Shown: positions 16,967-28,095, numbered from the stretch's first letter. The stretch is DNA of 64,000 nt from Roseimaritima sediminicola (GCF_009618275.1 NZ_WIAD01000014.1:1-64000); one strand, 5' to 3'. Translations and numbers: made by a program. Notes: generated by a model from the letters alone, not told the origin.

Positions 16967-17878
16967 ATGCAGATCGATTCGTTGCTGGACACCGGTGCGT
17001 CCCGCAGCACCGCGGGGAGCCCGCGGCAACAGCAGGTGCGTGCCGAACGGACCTTGCAGGGCGTCTTTGCCGAGGTTTTGGCCGCTGCGGGCCGGCAGGG
17101 ATACCTGTCGGGTACGGCGCCGGTATCGCCGTCGCCGGACGCAAACACAGTCGCAAACGCAGATGCAGACGCCGAGCCCGAGGCCATTACGGCGGCTTGG
17201 CAGGACTGGTTGACGGTAGGACGTGGGGCGATGCGTTACCGCGATGTCCAGGCGCCGCAGCAACTGTTCGACTCCTTTCACGACATCATGTTGCAGGCGA
17301 GTCGGCAGAACGCTTACGCGGCTCCGCAAGCTTTTCTCCGCGGCCTGAACGACCAGCAACTGGCGACGGTCCAGCAGATGCATCATCTGGCCCAGCCCAT
17401 CGAAGTCGAGCCGTTGACCGCGGAGGGGGCGATGAATCTGCTGCTGCCGCCGGTCGCACAGGTCGATGTCGACCACGATGGGCTGACCGAATCCGGTGCG
17501 GCTTATACGCTTCGTTTCCCCGACAGCCGCACGCCCGCGGCGGTCGCCGACGCTTGGTACGAGGCCACCGCGGACTTGAGTCCGGCGGAGCGGTCGCTGC
17601 GAGAGATGCAGATGAAGATCGACGTGGTGCTGGCCAATTTTCATGTCGATTCGCAAGGACGCTTTTCGCACCGCGTCGAACCCGGTGATCCGGACTGGGT
17701 CAATCCGATGGCCGACCCGAAGTACTCATTCGGCGAACAGACGCGTCGCCAACTGGAATCGATCGAGTACTTTAAACATCAAACGCCGCCCGAGCAGTAC
17801 CAGCGCGACCGCCGGTTCTGGACGCATTTTCAAGCTTCGCTACAAAACGCGGGAGCCCTTTCCAGCCGCGGAACATAA
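16967..17878 (+). CDS. Conserved hypothetical protein
   Basis: The product is about 303 residues from the ATG at 16967; an ATG at 16937 is an alternative. It has no signal peptide or transmembrane helix. It is Gln/Asp/Leu rich and mainly helical in the first 200 residues. Its C-terminal part contains DWVNPMADPKYSFGEQTRRQ and YFKHQTPPEQYQRDRR. No family was recognised. It is divergent from the giant fusion gene, with about 180 bases between the start codons. Low-complexity segments (DANTVANADADAEPEA) lie near residue 65. Its function is unknown. Confidence 0.6.
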   Translation: MQIDSLLDTGASRSTAGSPRQQQVRAERTLQGVFAEVLAAAGRQGYLSGTAPVSPSPDANTVANADADAEPEAITAAWQDWLTVGRGAMRYRDVQAPQQLFDSFHDIMLQASRQNAYAAPQAFLRGLNDQQLATVQQMHHLAQPIEVEPLTAEGAMNLLLPPVAQVDVDHDGLTESGAAYTLRFPDSRTPAAVADAWYEATADLSPAERSLREMQMKIDVVLANFHVDSQGRFSHRVEPGDPDWVNPMADPKYSFGEQTRRQLESIEYFKHQTPPEQYQRDRRFWTHFQASLQNAGALSSRGT

Positions 17879-17908
17879 TACGTCCTGCCCTCAAACCAGT
17901 TACCGATG

Positions 17909-18139
17909 TAGCGGAGCGGCGCAAGCCGCCCGGTGTTTTCGGGGTTTGTAGTATCGCGACACCGGAAAAACCGGAGGGCTTGCGCCCTGCCGCTACAAGG
18001 TATCGCGACACCGGAGGGCTCGCGCCTCCAACCGATTTAGCGGAGCGGCGCAAGCCGCCCGGTGTTTTCGGGGGTTTTGGTGCTTTCGGTATCGCGAAAC
18101 CGGAAAAACCGGAGGGCTTGCGCCCTGCCGCTACAAGGT
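17909..18139. repeat. Duplicated ~100-bp element with terminal inverted repeats
   Basis: Two copies (17909-18000 and 18038-18139) each begin TAGCGGAGCGGCGCAAGCC and end with the inverse of TAGCGGCAGGGCGCAAGCCC. Both contain GGTGTTTTCGGGG and CCGGAAAAACCGGAGGG. Copy 2 overlaps the 3' end of ccoS and carries its TAG stop codon. The elements are noncoding. Confidence 0.85.
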
Positions 18140-18349
18140 AAACCCTTCGGTTTGGTCGGCGGATGAGCGTGCTTGCGGCCGCGGTTCTTTGGGAGGCGAC
18201 GTTTCCTCCGGCTGGTCGTCGACCAGGATCCGTACCGCCGGCGTGTCCAGGTCTTCATACTGGCCGCTGCGGATGCACAGAATGCAAGCGATCATCCCGC
18301 CGCCACCGAGCAACAACGCCAGCGGCAGGGCGATGAACAGAACACTCAT
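18131..18349 (-). CDS. ccoS: cbb3 oxidase assembly protein CcoS
   Basis: This 72-residue protein has one transmembrane helix (4-26) followed by the CcoS hallmark SGQYEDLDTPAVRILVDD. CcoS is needed for cofactor insertion into cbb3-type cytochrome oxidase in purple bacteria. The ATG at 18349 is preceded by GGAGAGG and overlaps the ccoI stop by 4 nt (ATGA), so translation is coupled. The tail is charged and variable. The stop codon TAG lies inside the terminal repeat of the neighbouring 18038-18139 element, so the C-terminus may have been set by that element's insertion. Confidence 0.92.
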   Translation of the reverse strand: MSVLFIALPLALLLGGGGMIACILCIRSGQYEDLDTPAVRILVDDQPEETSPPKEPRPQARSSADQTEGFTL

Positions 18350-20844
18350 CCCGCCTCTCCGGATGTCGAGTAAATCGGCCAGGCAAAACACAGCGACAGC
18401 ACACTGACCGAGCTGATCGGCATCAACACGGCGGCCACCAAGGGACTGATCTGTCCGGCCATGGCCAGGCTGACCGCCACCACATTGTAGCTGAGCGAAA
18501 CGGCGAACGCGGTGTGAATCAGCCGATGGGTGCGGCGCGACGCTCCGGCCAACTGGCCCAGGGACCGCAGGTCGTTGGACGCGACGAAAACCGGCGCCGC
18601 CCGCAGGCTGACCTCCGCTCCGCCACGCACCGCGATCCCGACATCGGCCGCCGCCAGCGCCGCGGCATCGTTGGCGCCGTCGCCGACCATCACCGTGGTC
18701 CCCGCGCCGCCCTGGCGGATGCGTGCCAATTTGTCTTCCGGCTGTAGTCCCCCCAGCGCATCGGCCGCTTCGATTCCCAGTTGCTGGGCAATGCGGTCAA
18801 CAACCTCCTGGTGGTCGCCCGACAGGATGCCCACCTGCCATCCGGCTCGCCGCCAACGCCCCACGGTTTCGACGGCCGCATCCTTCAGTCCATCGCTCAT
18901 CGACAGCACCGTGGTGGCAACCCCATCGAGGGCAACCCAGACCGGACTGAGCCCCTGTTGCAAACACCGCTGGGCGGCCTGCTGCAGGGCGTCGTCGATC
19001 GCGACGTTGTGCTCGGCCATCAGTTCGCGGTTGCCGACCAACACCTCACGGCCGTCGACGCGCCCACTCAATCCACCGGAGAGCCGAACGACCTGGTCGG
19101 CGGCAGGTCCGGTTTCTTGAACAGGTCCGGCCGAGGACGGGCGATAGGCCTCGGCGGCGCGGACGATGGCGGCGGCGATCGGATGGGGAGACGTTTTCTC
19201 CAGGGCCGCGGCGGCCAGCAGTCCGTCGCTGCTTCCCGCCACCAGCGTCGCCGCGATACGCCCCTCGGTCAGCGTGCCGGTTTTGTCGAACCAGACGCGG
19301 CCGGGCGAAGCCAAACGGGAAAAGGTCTGACCGTCGCGAACGAATACTTTCCGGCGAGCCGAACGACCGATCGCGACGGCGATGGCCAGCGGCGTGGCAA
19401 GGGCCAGGGCACAGGGACAGGCCACGATCAACAGCGACGTCGCGGCCGAGACGCCGATCTGCCAATCGTACCGGGCCCACGCCAAGCAGGTTAGAATCGC
19501 CAGCGTCGCGACGACGACCACAAACACGCCGCCGACGCGGTCGGCCAACTGGACGATCGGCGTCCGCTCCGCCGCCGCTTCGGCAACCCGCTGCATCACT
19601 TGACCGACCCGTGTGTCGGCGCCGCTGGCGGTTACCCGGACGTCGACTTCACTGTGCAAATTCACAATCCCCGCCTGAACTTCGTCACCCACGGCGACCG
19701 CTACGGGCAGGCTTTCGCCGGTCAGTAGCGAGCGATCGACCAGGCTTTCACCGTCGACGATCTCGCCGTCGGCCGGAAAGCTGTCGCCGGCGGCGACGCG
19801 AACAACCTGTTCGCTTCGCAAACGGTCGGCCAACACGGTTTGCGGCGTTCCCTGGTCGTCGAGGCGGCGAGCGTGCCGAGGTGTGATTCGCAGCAACAGG
19901 TCCACGGCGCGAGCCGAACGGTGTTGTTGGTGGAACTGGACCCAACGTCCGATCAACAACAAAAACACCAGGACCGCCAGGGAATCAAAGTACACGTCGC
20001 CGCTGCCGCGAAGTGCATTGATCACGCCCATGATCGATCCCACGCCCAGCCCCAGAGCCACCGGCAGATCCATGTGCGGCGTCCGGGTTCGCAGGGCTGC
20101 GACGGCACCGTGCAAGAACGTCCGCCCCGGGATCGCCACGGCGGCGATCCCCAGCGCGGTCCCGGCCAACAACAGGAACTGGCGGTGATCGGTTTCGACG
20201 TCGCTGGCGTCCCCGGCATACAGCGCGATGGCGATCCACATCGCGTTGGCCGCGCAGAAGCCCGCGATGGCGATATTCATCAACAGCTTGCGATGCTGGC
20301 GTTGGTACGCCGTGTCGCGTTGATCCGTCAGCGGCGTCAGTTCGTAACCGACCCTCTGGAACAGTCTCGCGATTTCGCTCAGCCGGATCGTTTCGCGATC
20401 GAAAATAATCCGCACCGTGTGATCGCTCAATTTGACCCGAGCCAGGTGCCATCCGGCCGTTCGCGCGGCCACGTTTTCGATCAACCAGGCACAGGCCGCG
20501 CAGTGCAGTCCGACCACCGCCAGCTCGCACTGGTACAACCCATCGCTTTGCCGCTGCGGTTCGGATTGTCCGAGAAACTCCGGCTCGTCGAACGCCGTCA
20601 GATCCGACGCGGCGAAACGGCTGGCGGCCGTCGCCCCGGATTGATCTCGCAGGTCATAGAACGACTCCAGGCCCCAGCCGGAGATCAATTGATACGCGCC
20701 GCGGCATCCCTGACAGCAGAACACCGTCTCCGGATCCGACTGCGGCGGACAGGGCGTCGAGAGCCCACAGTGACGACAGGGCAAGCGAGCCGTCTGGCAC
20801 GTCGATGCCGCCGCGGCCTGCTCCGCTTGAGCTACGGGATTCAT
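18346..20844 (-). CDS. ccoI: Copper-translocating P-type ATPase CcoI/FixI
   Basis: This 832-residue P1B-type ATPase delivers copper to the cbb3 oxidase. A Cys-rich N-terminus (CRHCGLSTPCP, VFCCQGCRGAY) is followed by an HMA-like domain containing HCAACAWLIE. Transmembrane segments follow, with the ion motif C476-P-C478. The phosphorylation site is DKTGT (Asp520), and GDGANDAAAL closes the P-domain. It overlaps its neighbours by 4 nt on each side. The order ccoG-ccoH-TauE-like-ccoI-ccoS places it in the assembly half of the operon. The CPC motif argues for Cu(I). Confidence 0.95.
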   Translation of the reverse strand: MNPVAQAEQAAAASTCQTARLPCRHCGLSTPCPPQSDPETVFCCQGCRGAYQLISGWGLESFYDLRDQSGATAASRFAASDLTAFDEPEFLGQSEPQRQSDGLYQCELAVVGLHCAACAWLIENVAARTAGWHLARVKLSDHTVRIIFDRETIRLSEIARLFQRVGYELTPLTDQRDTAYQRQHRKLLMNIAIAGFCAANAMWIAIALYAGDASDVETDHRQFLLLAGTALGIAAVAIPGRTFLHGAVAALRTRTPHMDLPVALGLGVGSIMGVINALRGSGDVYFDSLAVLVFLLLIGRWVQFHQQHRSARAVDLLLRITPRHARRLDDQGTPQTVLADRLRSEQVVRVAAGDSFPADGEIVDGESLVDRSLLTGESLPVAVAVGDEVQAGIVNLHSEVDVRVTASGADTRVGQVMQRVAEAAAERTPIVQLADRVGGVFVVVVATLAILTCLAWARYDWQIGVSAATSLLIVACPCALALATPLAIAVAIGRSARRKVFVRDGQTFSRLASPGRVWFDKTGTLTEGRIAATLVAGSSDGLLAAAALEKTSPHPIAAAIVRAAEAYRPSSAGPVQETGPAADQVVRLSGGLSGRVDGREVLVGNRELMAEHNVAIDDALQQAAQRCLQQGLSPVWVALDGVATTVLSMSDGLKDAAVETVGRWRRAGWQVGILSGDHQEVVDRIAQQLGIEAADALGGLQPEDKLARIRQGGAGTTVMVGDGANDAAALAAADVGIAVRGGAEVSLRAAPVFVASNDLRSLGQLAGASRRTHRLIHTAFAVSLSYNVVAVSLAMAGQISPLVAAVLMPISSVSVLSLCFAWPIYSTSGEAG

Positions 20845-21743
20845 GATTCGCAGCCGCCCTCACAGCAGGGTAGGTCCGTGCCGGGAGCCTGCCGGACCCG
20901 CTCCAGCAATTGCTCGGTCGAAGCCTCGGTGGTCGATGCCGGCGCGTCGGCGAGCGTTCCTTGCAAACTTTCCAGCGACGTCATCGCCGCAAAGCCTCGC
21001 CCGCTGGCGGTAAAGCAACCGGTTGCCACCAGCAGCAACGCCGTGGCCACCGGCACGAATCCGGCGGTCCGCCCGGAAAGCCAGCGGGCCCCCAGGATCA
21101 GTCCTGTTAGCGCCGGCAGCGTCCCCACCCAGAACGCCGCCATCACCACGGCGCCCATCAACGGACTGCCTGTGGCCGCCGCGACCAAGGCGAACAGGTA
21201 CAACCATCCGCAGGGCAAGAACGTGGTCAGAAAACCGATGCCGTAAGCCCGCACCGCCGGCGACTGTTTGGCCAGCAGAGGGCGCAGACGCACCAGGATC
21301 GCGGCGACCCGCGACGGGGGCACGGACGCCGCCGGCGGGATGCCGCCGCCGTTTTGGACGGGCGGAGAGCCGTTGCCGGCAGCGGCCTCGGCGGCCGTGC
21401 CGGTGGTCCCACGGCCCGGCGAGCGCAGGGGCCAACGACGCCACAGTTTCCACACCCCGATCCCCACCATCGCCGCGCCGGCAAGCCGCGCGGCGGTGAC
21501 CTGCCAACCGATCATCTGACCGCCCACGTCGACCAACGACCCCAACAATCCGCCCACCCCACCGGCCAACAGGTACGTCGACAGGCGGCCGAGGTGATAC
21601 AGCGTGGTCGACAACACCAGCCGGGTTCGGGGGACGGAACTGCCCGCCCCGCTGGCCAACAGCGCCAACGGGCCACACATCCCCACGCAGTGCAGGCTGC
21701 CCAGGAGGCTGGCCGTGAACACGGCGATCAGCAAGTACCACAT
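20841..21743 (-). CDS. TauE/SafE (UreH-like) membrane protein in the cco operon
   Basis: This 300-residue protein has about six to seven transmembrane helices and begins MWYLLIAVFTASLLGSLHC, continuing with the CVGMCGP motif typical of the sulfite exporter TauE/SafE or UreH-like family found next to ccoI. A Cys-rich tail (LPCCEGGCES) could bind copper. The family is found in cbb3 operons and is thought to be involved in copper or cytochrome maturation; the exact substrate is unknown. A Gly/Ala-rich loop lies in the middle. Its stop overlaps the ccoI start by 4 nt, so it is translationally coupled. Confidence 0.85.
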   Translation of the reverse strand: MWYLLIAVFTASLLGSLHCVGMCGPLALLASGAGSSVPRTRLVLSTTLYHLGRLSTYLLAGGVGGLLGSLVDVGGQMIGWQVTAARLAGAAMVGIGVWKLWRRWPLRSPGRGTTGTAAEAAAGNGSPPVQNGGGIPPAASVPPSRVAAILVRLRPLLAKQSPAVRAYGIGFLTTFLPCGWLYLFALVAAATGSPLMGAVVMAAFWVGTLPALTGLILGARWLSGRTAGFVPVATALLLVATGCFTASGRGFAAMTSLESLQGTLADAPASTTEASTEQLLERVRQAPGTDLPCCEGGCES

Positions 21744-21795
21744 GATTTATCTTTCAACCGGGCAAAAGGCGGTCATGAAAACAAAAAAACTTCGC

Positions 21796-22305
21796 TCACA
21801 ACGTCACGGTCCGGCTCAACCGCACCGGCTCGGCGGCCCCCTCGACGTCCACCTCCAACCGCCACACCCCGCGGCGGGCCATCTCGATCGAACCGATGAA
21901 GCGGCCTTCGCTGGTCTCGGTCAAGGCGACGTGGTGCGCCTGCGACGCGCGAGCTTGATGAAACACGCGGGCGGTGACCGACAGATTCGACAGCGGCCGG
22001 CCCTGCCCATCACGCAGCTCCAGGACGATGGCTCGTTGGCCCGAGGTATTGGCCGTGGAGGAAACGTCCAGCTGGGTCTGCCAACCCCAGCGGCGGGGCG
22101 CCGAGAGCGCGGCCCGGTGCTGGTCCCAGTTCAAAGCCGCTTGATGGTAGTCGGGAACGATCGCCACGCTCGGGTCGCCGGTCGCCAAGGTGATGGCGAC
22201 ACCGCCGATCACGACCTGCAGCCCCAGCAGGCCCACCACCAACGAGACCCAAAAACGTTTGGCGCGGCGTTCGGCAGCTTGAGGATTTTCGGCGGTACGG
22301 TTCAT
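21796..22305 (-). CDS. ccoH: FixH/CcoH family protein
   Basis: This 169-residue protein has a cytoplasmic basic start (AAERRAKRFW) and one transmembrane helix (about 16-38). Its extracytoplasmic domain has the family signature VAIVPDYHQAALNWDQ. CcoH/FixH is a membrane protein needed for assembly or stability of the cbb3 oxidase. The ATG at 22305 gives a normal-length product; in-frame codons upstream are less protein-like. It lies between ccoG and the TauE-like gene, the usual place. Confidence 0.9.
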   Translation of the reverse strand: MNRTAENPQAAERRAKRFWVSLVVGLLGLQVVIGGVAITLATGDPSVAIVPDYHQAALNWDQHRAALSAPRRWGWQTQLDVSSTANTSGQRAIVLELRDGQGRPLSNLSVTARVFHQARASQAHHVALTETSEGRFIGSIEMARRGVWRLEVDVEGAAEPVRLSRTVTL

Positions 22306-22372
22306 CTGGCGATTACTCGATAAAGGGTAGGTCCGTAGCGTTTGGCTTCCAGCCTGTGCACGCGGCAATAGG

Positions 22373-23785
22373 CTAACGCGGTCCGATCAGTTGCAGTTTG
22401 AGTTCCCGTTGGTTTCCCTGTTCGTCGCTGACCACCAGTCCCGCGGCGTGGCTGCCCTGTCCCAGCGTCAAATGGATCGGAAAGGAAACCGTCAGCGGGA
22501 TGGCTTGACGCTGGTCGGGCTCGAGCGTCAGACGCTCTGCATCGATCACCGACAACGTCGCCCCTTCGGCATCGGCCAGCGACAAGCGGTAGGTCTGCGG
22601 TTGCTCCGAGCGGTTCAGCAGGCGGACCTGATAGGAGTTGGAAACCACGCCCACGGTGGTCATCGAAAACGGTGCCCCGCGGCCGCGGACGATTTGGGCG
22701 TCGAAGCCACGCATCGAAAGCAGGGCCCAGGTAAAGGCGGCGAACACGACCAACAGGATCAACGGATACAGCACGGTGCGCAGCCGCCACAGCTTCTGAG
22801 GTTTGCCGGCGATCGCATCTTGCGAGCTGTAACGGATCAGGCCGGTGGGCGTCCCCACGCGGCGCATCACGTCGTCGCAAGCGTCGATGCACTGGGTGCA
22901 ATTGATGCATTCCATCTGCAGACCATCGCGGATGTCGATCCCCGTCGGGCAGACGACCACACAGCGATTGCAATCGACGCAGTCACCGGCGTTGTCGCCC
23001 GGCGCATGCTTGCCCTTTTTGCGGGGCTCACCGCGGACCGGATCGTAGGCCACGATCAACGACTGCGAATCCAGCATCACCGACTGCAGGCGTCCGTAGG
23101 GACAGGCCAGCGTGCACATCTGTTCGCGGAAGTACAGAAAATCGAACAGCATGGCCACCGTGGTGCCGGCCATGACCAGGAACGCCGCGGGCTGCTCCAG
23201 CGGTGAAGCGCGCATCCACTGCGCGAGCCGCTCGGTACCGACAAAGTACGCGAGAAAGGTGTGGGCCAGGAACATACACAGCACCACGTACACCGCCACG
23301 CGGGCGACCTGCCACAGCGGGCTGCGATCGCGGCGCGGTAACCCGCCCTTGCCCACGGTGCCTTCGAACAGGCGGTCGATCGGCCGGAACAAGTACTCCA
23401 TATAAACCGTCTGCGGACACCCCCAGCCACACCACACGCGTCCGGCGACGGCGGTGATCAGCACGATGCTGAGAAAGATGCCCAACCAGAGCAGAACAAA
23501 GGGCACCGTATCGGTGGGCAGAAAGGTTTTGCCCAGGATCGTGAAACGGCGGGCCGTCACGTCCAGCAACAACACCGGCTTGCCGCCGATCCGCAGGTGC
23601 GGGATCAGGACAAAGATCACCATCAGCGCGTAGGCCACGATTCGTCGCCAGCGCCACCAGGTGCCCATGGCCAATCGGGGATACAGCCATCGTCGCCGAC
23701 CGTCCAGTTCGAGGGTGCTGAGGACCGGGGTTTCGGCAGATGAAACCGGATCGGCGATCGGCAAGGACGGTTGTTTTGAAGTCAT
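22373..23785 (-). CDS. ccoG: cbb3 oxidase accessory protein CcoG (ferredoxin-like)
   Basis: This 470-residue protein is a polyferredoxin-type membrane protein, implicated as a cupric reductase that assists copper delivery to cbb3 oxidase. Visible motifs are the helix-flanking CGWGCPQTVYMEYLFRPIDR, then CTLACPYGRLQSVMLD, then two CxxCxxCxxxC clusters (CVDCNRCVVVCPTGIDIRDG and CINCTQCIDACD). About five transmembrane helices are seen. The C-terminal 120 residues form a beta-rich Ig-like domain. The start at 23785 is a clear ATG, 30 nt after the ccoP stop. Confidence 0.95.
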   Translation of the reverse strand: MTSKQPSLPIADPVSSAETPVLSTLELDGRRRWLYPRLAMGTWWRWRRIVAYALMVIFVLIPHLRIGGKPVLLLDVTARRFTILGKTFLPTDTVPFVLLWLGIFLSIVLITAVAGRVWCGWGCPQTVYMEYLFRPIDRLFEGTVGKGGLPRRDRSPLWQVARVAVYVVLCMFLAHTFLAYFVGTERLAQWMRASPLEQPAAFLVMAGTTVAMLFDFLYFREQMCTLACPYGRLQSVMLDSQSLIVAYDPVRGEPRKKGKHAPGDNAGDCVDCNRCVVVCPTGIDIRDGLQMECINCTQCIDACDDVMRRVGTPTGLIRYSSQDAIAGKPQKLWRLRTVLYPLILLVVFAAFTWALLSMRGFDAQIVRGRGAPFSMTTVGVVSNSYQVRLLNRSEQPQTYRLSLADAEGATLSVIDAERLTLEPDQRQAIPLTVSFPIHLTLGQGSHAAGLVVSDEQGNQRELKLQLIGPR

Positions 23786-23814
23786 CGGTACAAAGCGTCG
23801 AAAACGCGACGCGG

Positions 23815-24471
23815 TTAGGATTCAGGCGGCGCCGCCGCAGCGGTCGCCTCTTCGGACGCATCCGGCTCGGCCGGCGGATCGGGCCAAGGCGGAATCTTTC
23901 GGCCCTCGGGACCCCGGGGGCCGGGCAGGTTCTGGCCTCGCAGCGAAGCGACGTAGGCGGCGACCAGGACGATTTCGTTGGTCTGCAGGCGATTTGCCCA
24001 AGCGGGCATGGCGCCGTTGCCGGCGCCTTTGATCACCACCGTGGCAAGGTCTTCGATCCCGCGAACGTTCTTAAAATGTTCGTCGGTCAGGTTCGGGCCG
24101 ATCTCGCCCTGGCCCTCGCGCCCGTGGCACTGGATACAGTTGGCTTCGAACACCGACCGCCCCACACCCACCCACTTCTCGTCGTGCATGTACTTGGCGA
24201 TCGTGGCGGCATCGGGCTGCAATTCACCGATCTCGGCGAACTGCAAACGCATCGTTTCGGCCAGGGCCGCATCGTGCTGGGCAATCACGTCGCGTCCCTC
24301 AACGCCGCTGTGGTAGTACACCCAGTAAAACGGCGAAAAAACGATCGTCGCGATGAACAACCACTTCCACCATCCGGGCAGCGGATTATCGAACTCCTGG
24401 ATCCCATCGTAGCTGTGATCGGTCAGGGGGCCATCGTTGGCGGGGGCATCATTCAGAGGGGCATCACTCAT
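23815..24471 (-). CDS. ccoP: cbb3 oxidase subunit III CcoP, mono-heme form
   Basis: This 218-residue subunit has an N-terminal cytoplasmic segment, one transmembrane helix (34-53, KWLFIATIVFSPFYWVYY) and a cytochrome c domain. Only one heme site is visible (C112-x-x-C115-H116, CIQCH) and Met155 (GAMPAW) is the likely sixth ligand. Typical CcoP has two hemes, so this is a short variant, as also known from other phyla. It carries electrons to CcoO. The start overlaps ccoQ by 8 nt. The C-terminus is Pro/Ala-rich. Confidence 0.93.
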   Translation of the reverse strand: MSDAPLNDAPANDGPLTDHSYDGIQEFDNPLPGWWKWLFIATIVFSPFYWVYYHSGVEGRDVIAQHDAALAETMRLQFAEIGELQPDAATIAKYMHDEKWVGVGRSVFEANCIQCHGREGQGEIGPNLTDEHFKNVRGIEDLATVVIKGAGNGAMPAWANRLQTNEIVLVAAYVASLRGQNLPGPRGPEGRKIPPWPDPPAEPDASEEATAAAAPPES

Positions 24472-24642
24472 GGCGTGGGTCCTCCACACGGTCGCTGATC
24501 GCAATCGCCGCAAACCGCTCGGCTGCGTCGCGGCTTAATCGAAAAGTGCTGAATAAAACGCCGACAAAGGCCAGAAAGAACAGCGCGAGCGCTCCTTCGG
24601 CAAACAGCGAATAATCCAGTTGGCTTACCAGGTCTCGCAACA

Positions 24643-24643
<1 letters not shown>
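24464..24643 (-). CDS. ccoQ: CcoQ-like small subunit
   Basis: This 59-residue protein starts MLRDLVSQLDYSLFAEGALA and has one transmembrane helix (about residues 14-33), then a charged tail with RLSRDAAERFAAIAISDRVE. Its position between ccoNO and ccoP, its size and its single helix identify it as CcoQ, which stabilises the cbb3 complex. The stop of ccoNO and its start overlap (TGATG), and its end overlaps ccoP by 8 nt, so translation is coupled throughout. Sequence similarity within CcoQ is always low, so the assignment rests mainly on context. Confidence 0.85.
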
Positions 24644-27006
<2,363 letters not shown>

Positions 27007-27200
27007 GACTGTCTCGGTGGGCTTCAGAATCTAACGAAGTCAATTCGTTGGCGGTCTCGCTCTGGTCTCATACCGTACCACCGCCATAGGGCGTCGCAAA
27101 GATCCAGCAAGCAATTCTACACCGGGCACTTTGTCGCGTTCGCCAGCCCCGCCGCGTCGACCGATCCCGCCGTAGTGGCTGGACCCACCGCGGGGGCGCA

Positions 27201-27234
27201 TAAAAAAACCGGCCAGCAATGATGCTGTCCGGTT
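27201..27234 (-). terminator. Intrinsic terminator of the histidine-rich gene
   Basis: On the minus strand, ACCGGACAGCA-TCAT-TGCTGGCCGGT forms an 11-bp stem with one A-G mismatch and a 4-nt loop, followed by TTTTTT. It lies 43 nt beyond the stop of the gene at 27277, so that gene is a separate unit from ccoNO. Confidence 0.85.
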
Positions 27235-27276
27235 GGTCGCTGGCCGCCAGCGGAGGCCCCGTCCCCGCCCCGGGGC

Positions 27277-27609
27277 TCAATAGCCGCCGAAGTCGAAATG
27301 CAGCGGACCGACGTCGAGGTGCAAGCCGCGATGGCGGTAGTGATGCGGACGATACGAGCGATATCCGCGGTAATAGCTGCGGTGGTGACCATGATGGTGA
27401 CCGCGGTAGTGGTGACGCCCGTAATGGTGGCCACGGTGGTGATGGCCACGGTGCCGGTAGCCGTGGCGGAAGTGGCCGTGATGACCACCGTGCCGCAGAC
27501 CGTGGTGGCCGTGACCGCGATAGAACCGGTCGGCAGCTTGGCTTTCGGCGGCCGGGATGACAAACGTCAACGTCGCACCGGCGATCAATAACATCAGCAT
27601 ACGCTTCAT
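27277..27609 (-). CDS. Histidine-rich secreted protein
   Basis: The 110-residue precursor has a signal peptide ending near residue 25 (PAAESQA). The mature part has about 26 His residues, with repeated GHH, RGHHH, YRG and GHHHGHH patterns, plus Gly, Arg and Tyr. Such composition suits binding of copper, zinc or nickel in the cell envelope; a role in metal storage or buffering for the adjacent cbb3 oxidase is inference. GGAG lies 8 nt upstream of the ATG. The downstream terminator is clear. Repeats make it a likely fast-evolving gene. Confidence 0.7.
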   Translation of the reverse strand: MKRMLMLLIAGATLTFVIPAAESQAADRFYRGHGHHGLRHGGHHGHFRHGYRHRGHHHRGHHYGRHHYRGHHHGHHRSYYRGYRSYRPHHYRHRGLHLDVGPLHFDFGGY

Positions 27610-27886
27610 GTTGATTCTCCGTAACAAAGGAAAGGTGTACGGAGAAACACGTGCATACGGCGTGCCATCGCAAGCTGTGGCGCCACAACGAACGGCAGCC
27701 GCGAGGCCGTTAAAAGGCAATTCAGCCCAGACCGAGCGAACTAAACGCCGCAAGCCCGACAAGAGACAGCCCCGACGCCTCGTCGTCGGAACGCAAGCGT
27801 GTCATCAAAAAGACGGCGCTGCGAAGTCGTTTCGGTGGCGCGGCCGCGTAGCTGAAAGCAGTCCGCAGCAGAGACGCGAAGCCGAC

Positions 27887-28072
27887 GATTTGAGATTTGA
27901 GATTTGCTGACTCAAACGGAATCTATTGTATGGCTCGGAGCGATAGAATGCAACGTTTTCTCCCCTCTCCCCCGCTGCGCCGCGAGCGTCAGCGAGTGAA
28001 GCAGTGGTGGGAGAGGGGAGTAAACGACTTTGGTCGTACATAGATTCCGCCGGAGTCAGCAGATTTGAGATC
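27887..28072. mobile_element. MITE-like element A (186 bp)
   Basis: The left arm contains GATTTGCTGACTC, then GGAATCTATTGTA. The right arm, read in reverse, contains AATCTGCTGACTCCGGCGG, then AATCTATGTA. The centre holds a perfect 10-bp inverted pair (CCCCTCTCCC at 27962-27971 and GGGAGAGGGG at 28009-28018). No coding frame of note exists. The same arms bound element B at 59493-59912. The rest of the gap 27610-28091 shows no gene. Confidence 0.7.
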
Positions 28073-28095
28073 CAAAGTCTGGCGACTTCAGCTAC
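28072..28095 (-). repeat. GTAGCTGAAGTCGCC element containing a stop codon
   Basis: On the minus strand the sequence GTAGCTGAAGTCGCCAGACT follows directly on the ThuA-domain gene. Its TAG is that gene's stop codon (28092-28094). It directly abuts the right arm of element A. Confidence 0.85.

Noticed and set aside
12575-17671. A continuous 1698-residue frame on the minus strand including sequence upstream of 16783.
   Set aside because: The extra 296 residues are low-complexity, overlap the gene at 16967 on the other strand, and lie before a clear signal peptide at 16783.
19840-21246. A 468-residue open frame on the plus strand.
   Set aside because: It is the complementary shadow of ccoI and the TauE-like gene; composition is Arg/Gln/His-rich with no recognisable domain.
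27847-27870. A plus-strand GTAGCTGAA match near 27849.
   Set aside because: Only nine bases match, and no gene in the same direction precedes it, so it was not counted as a stop-codon element.
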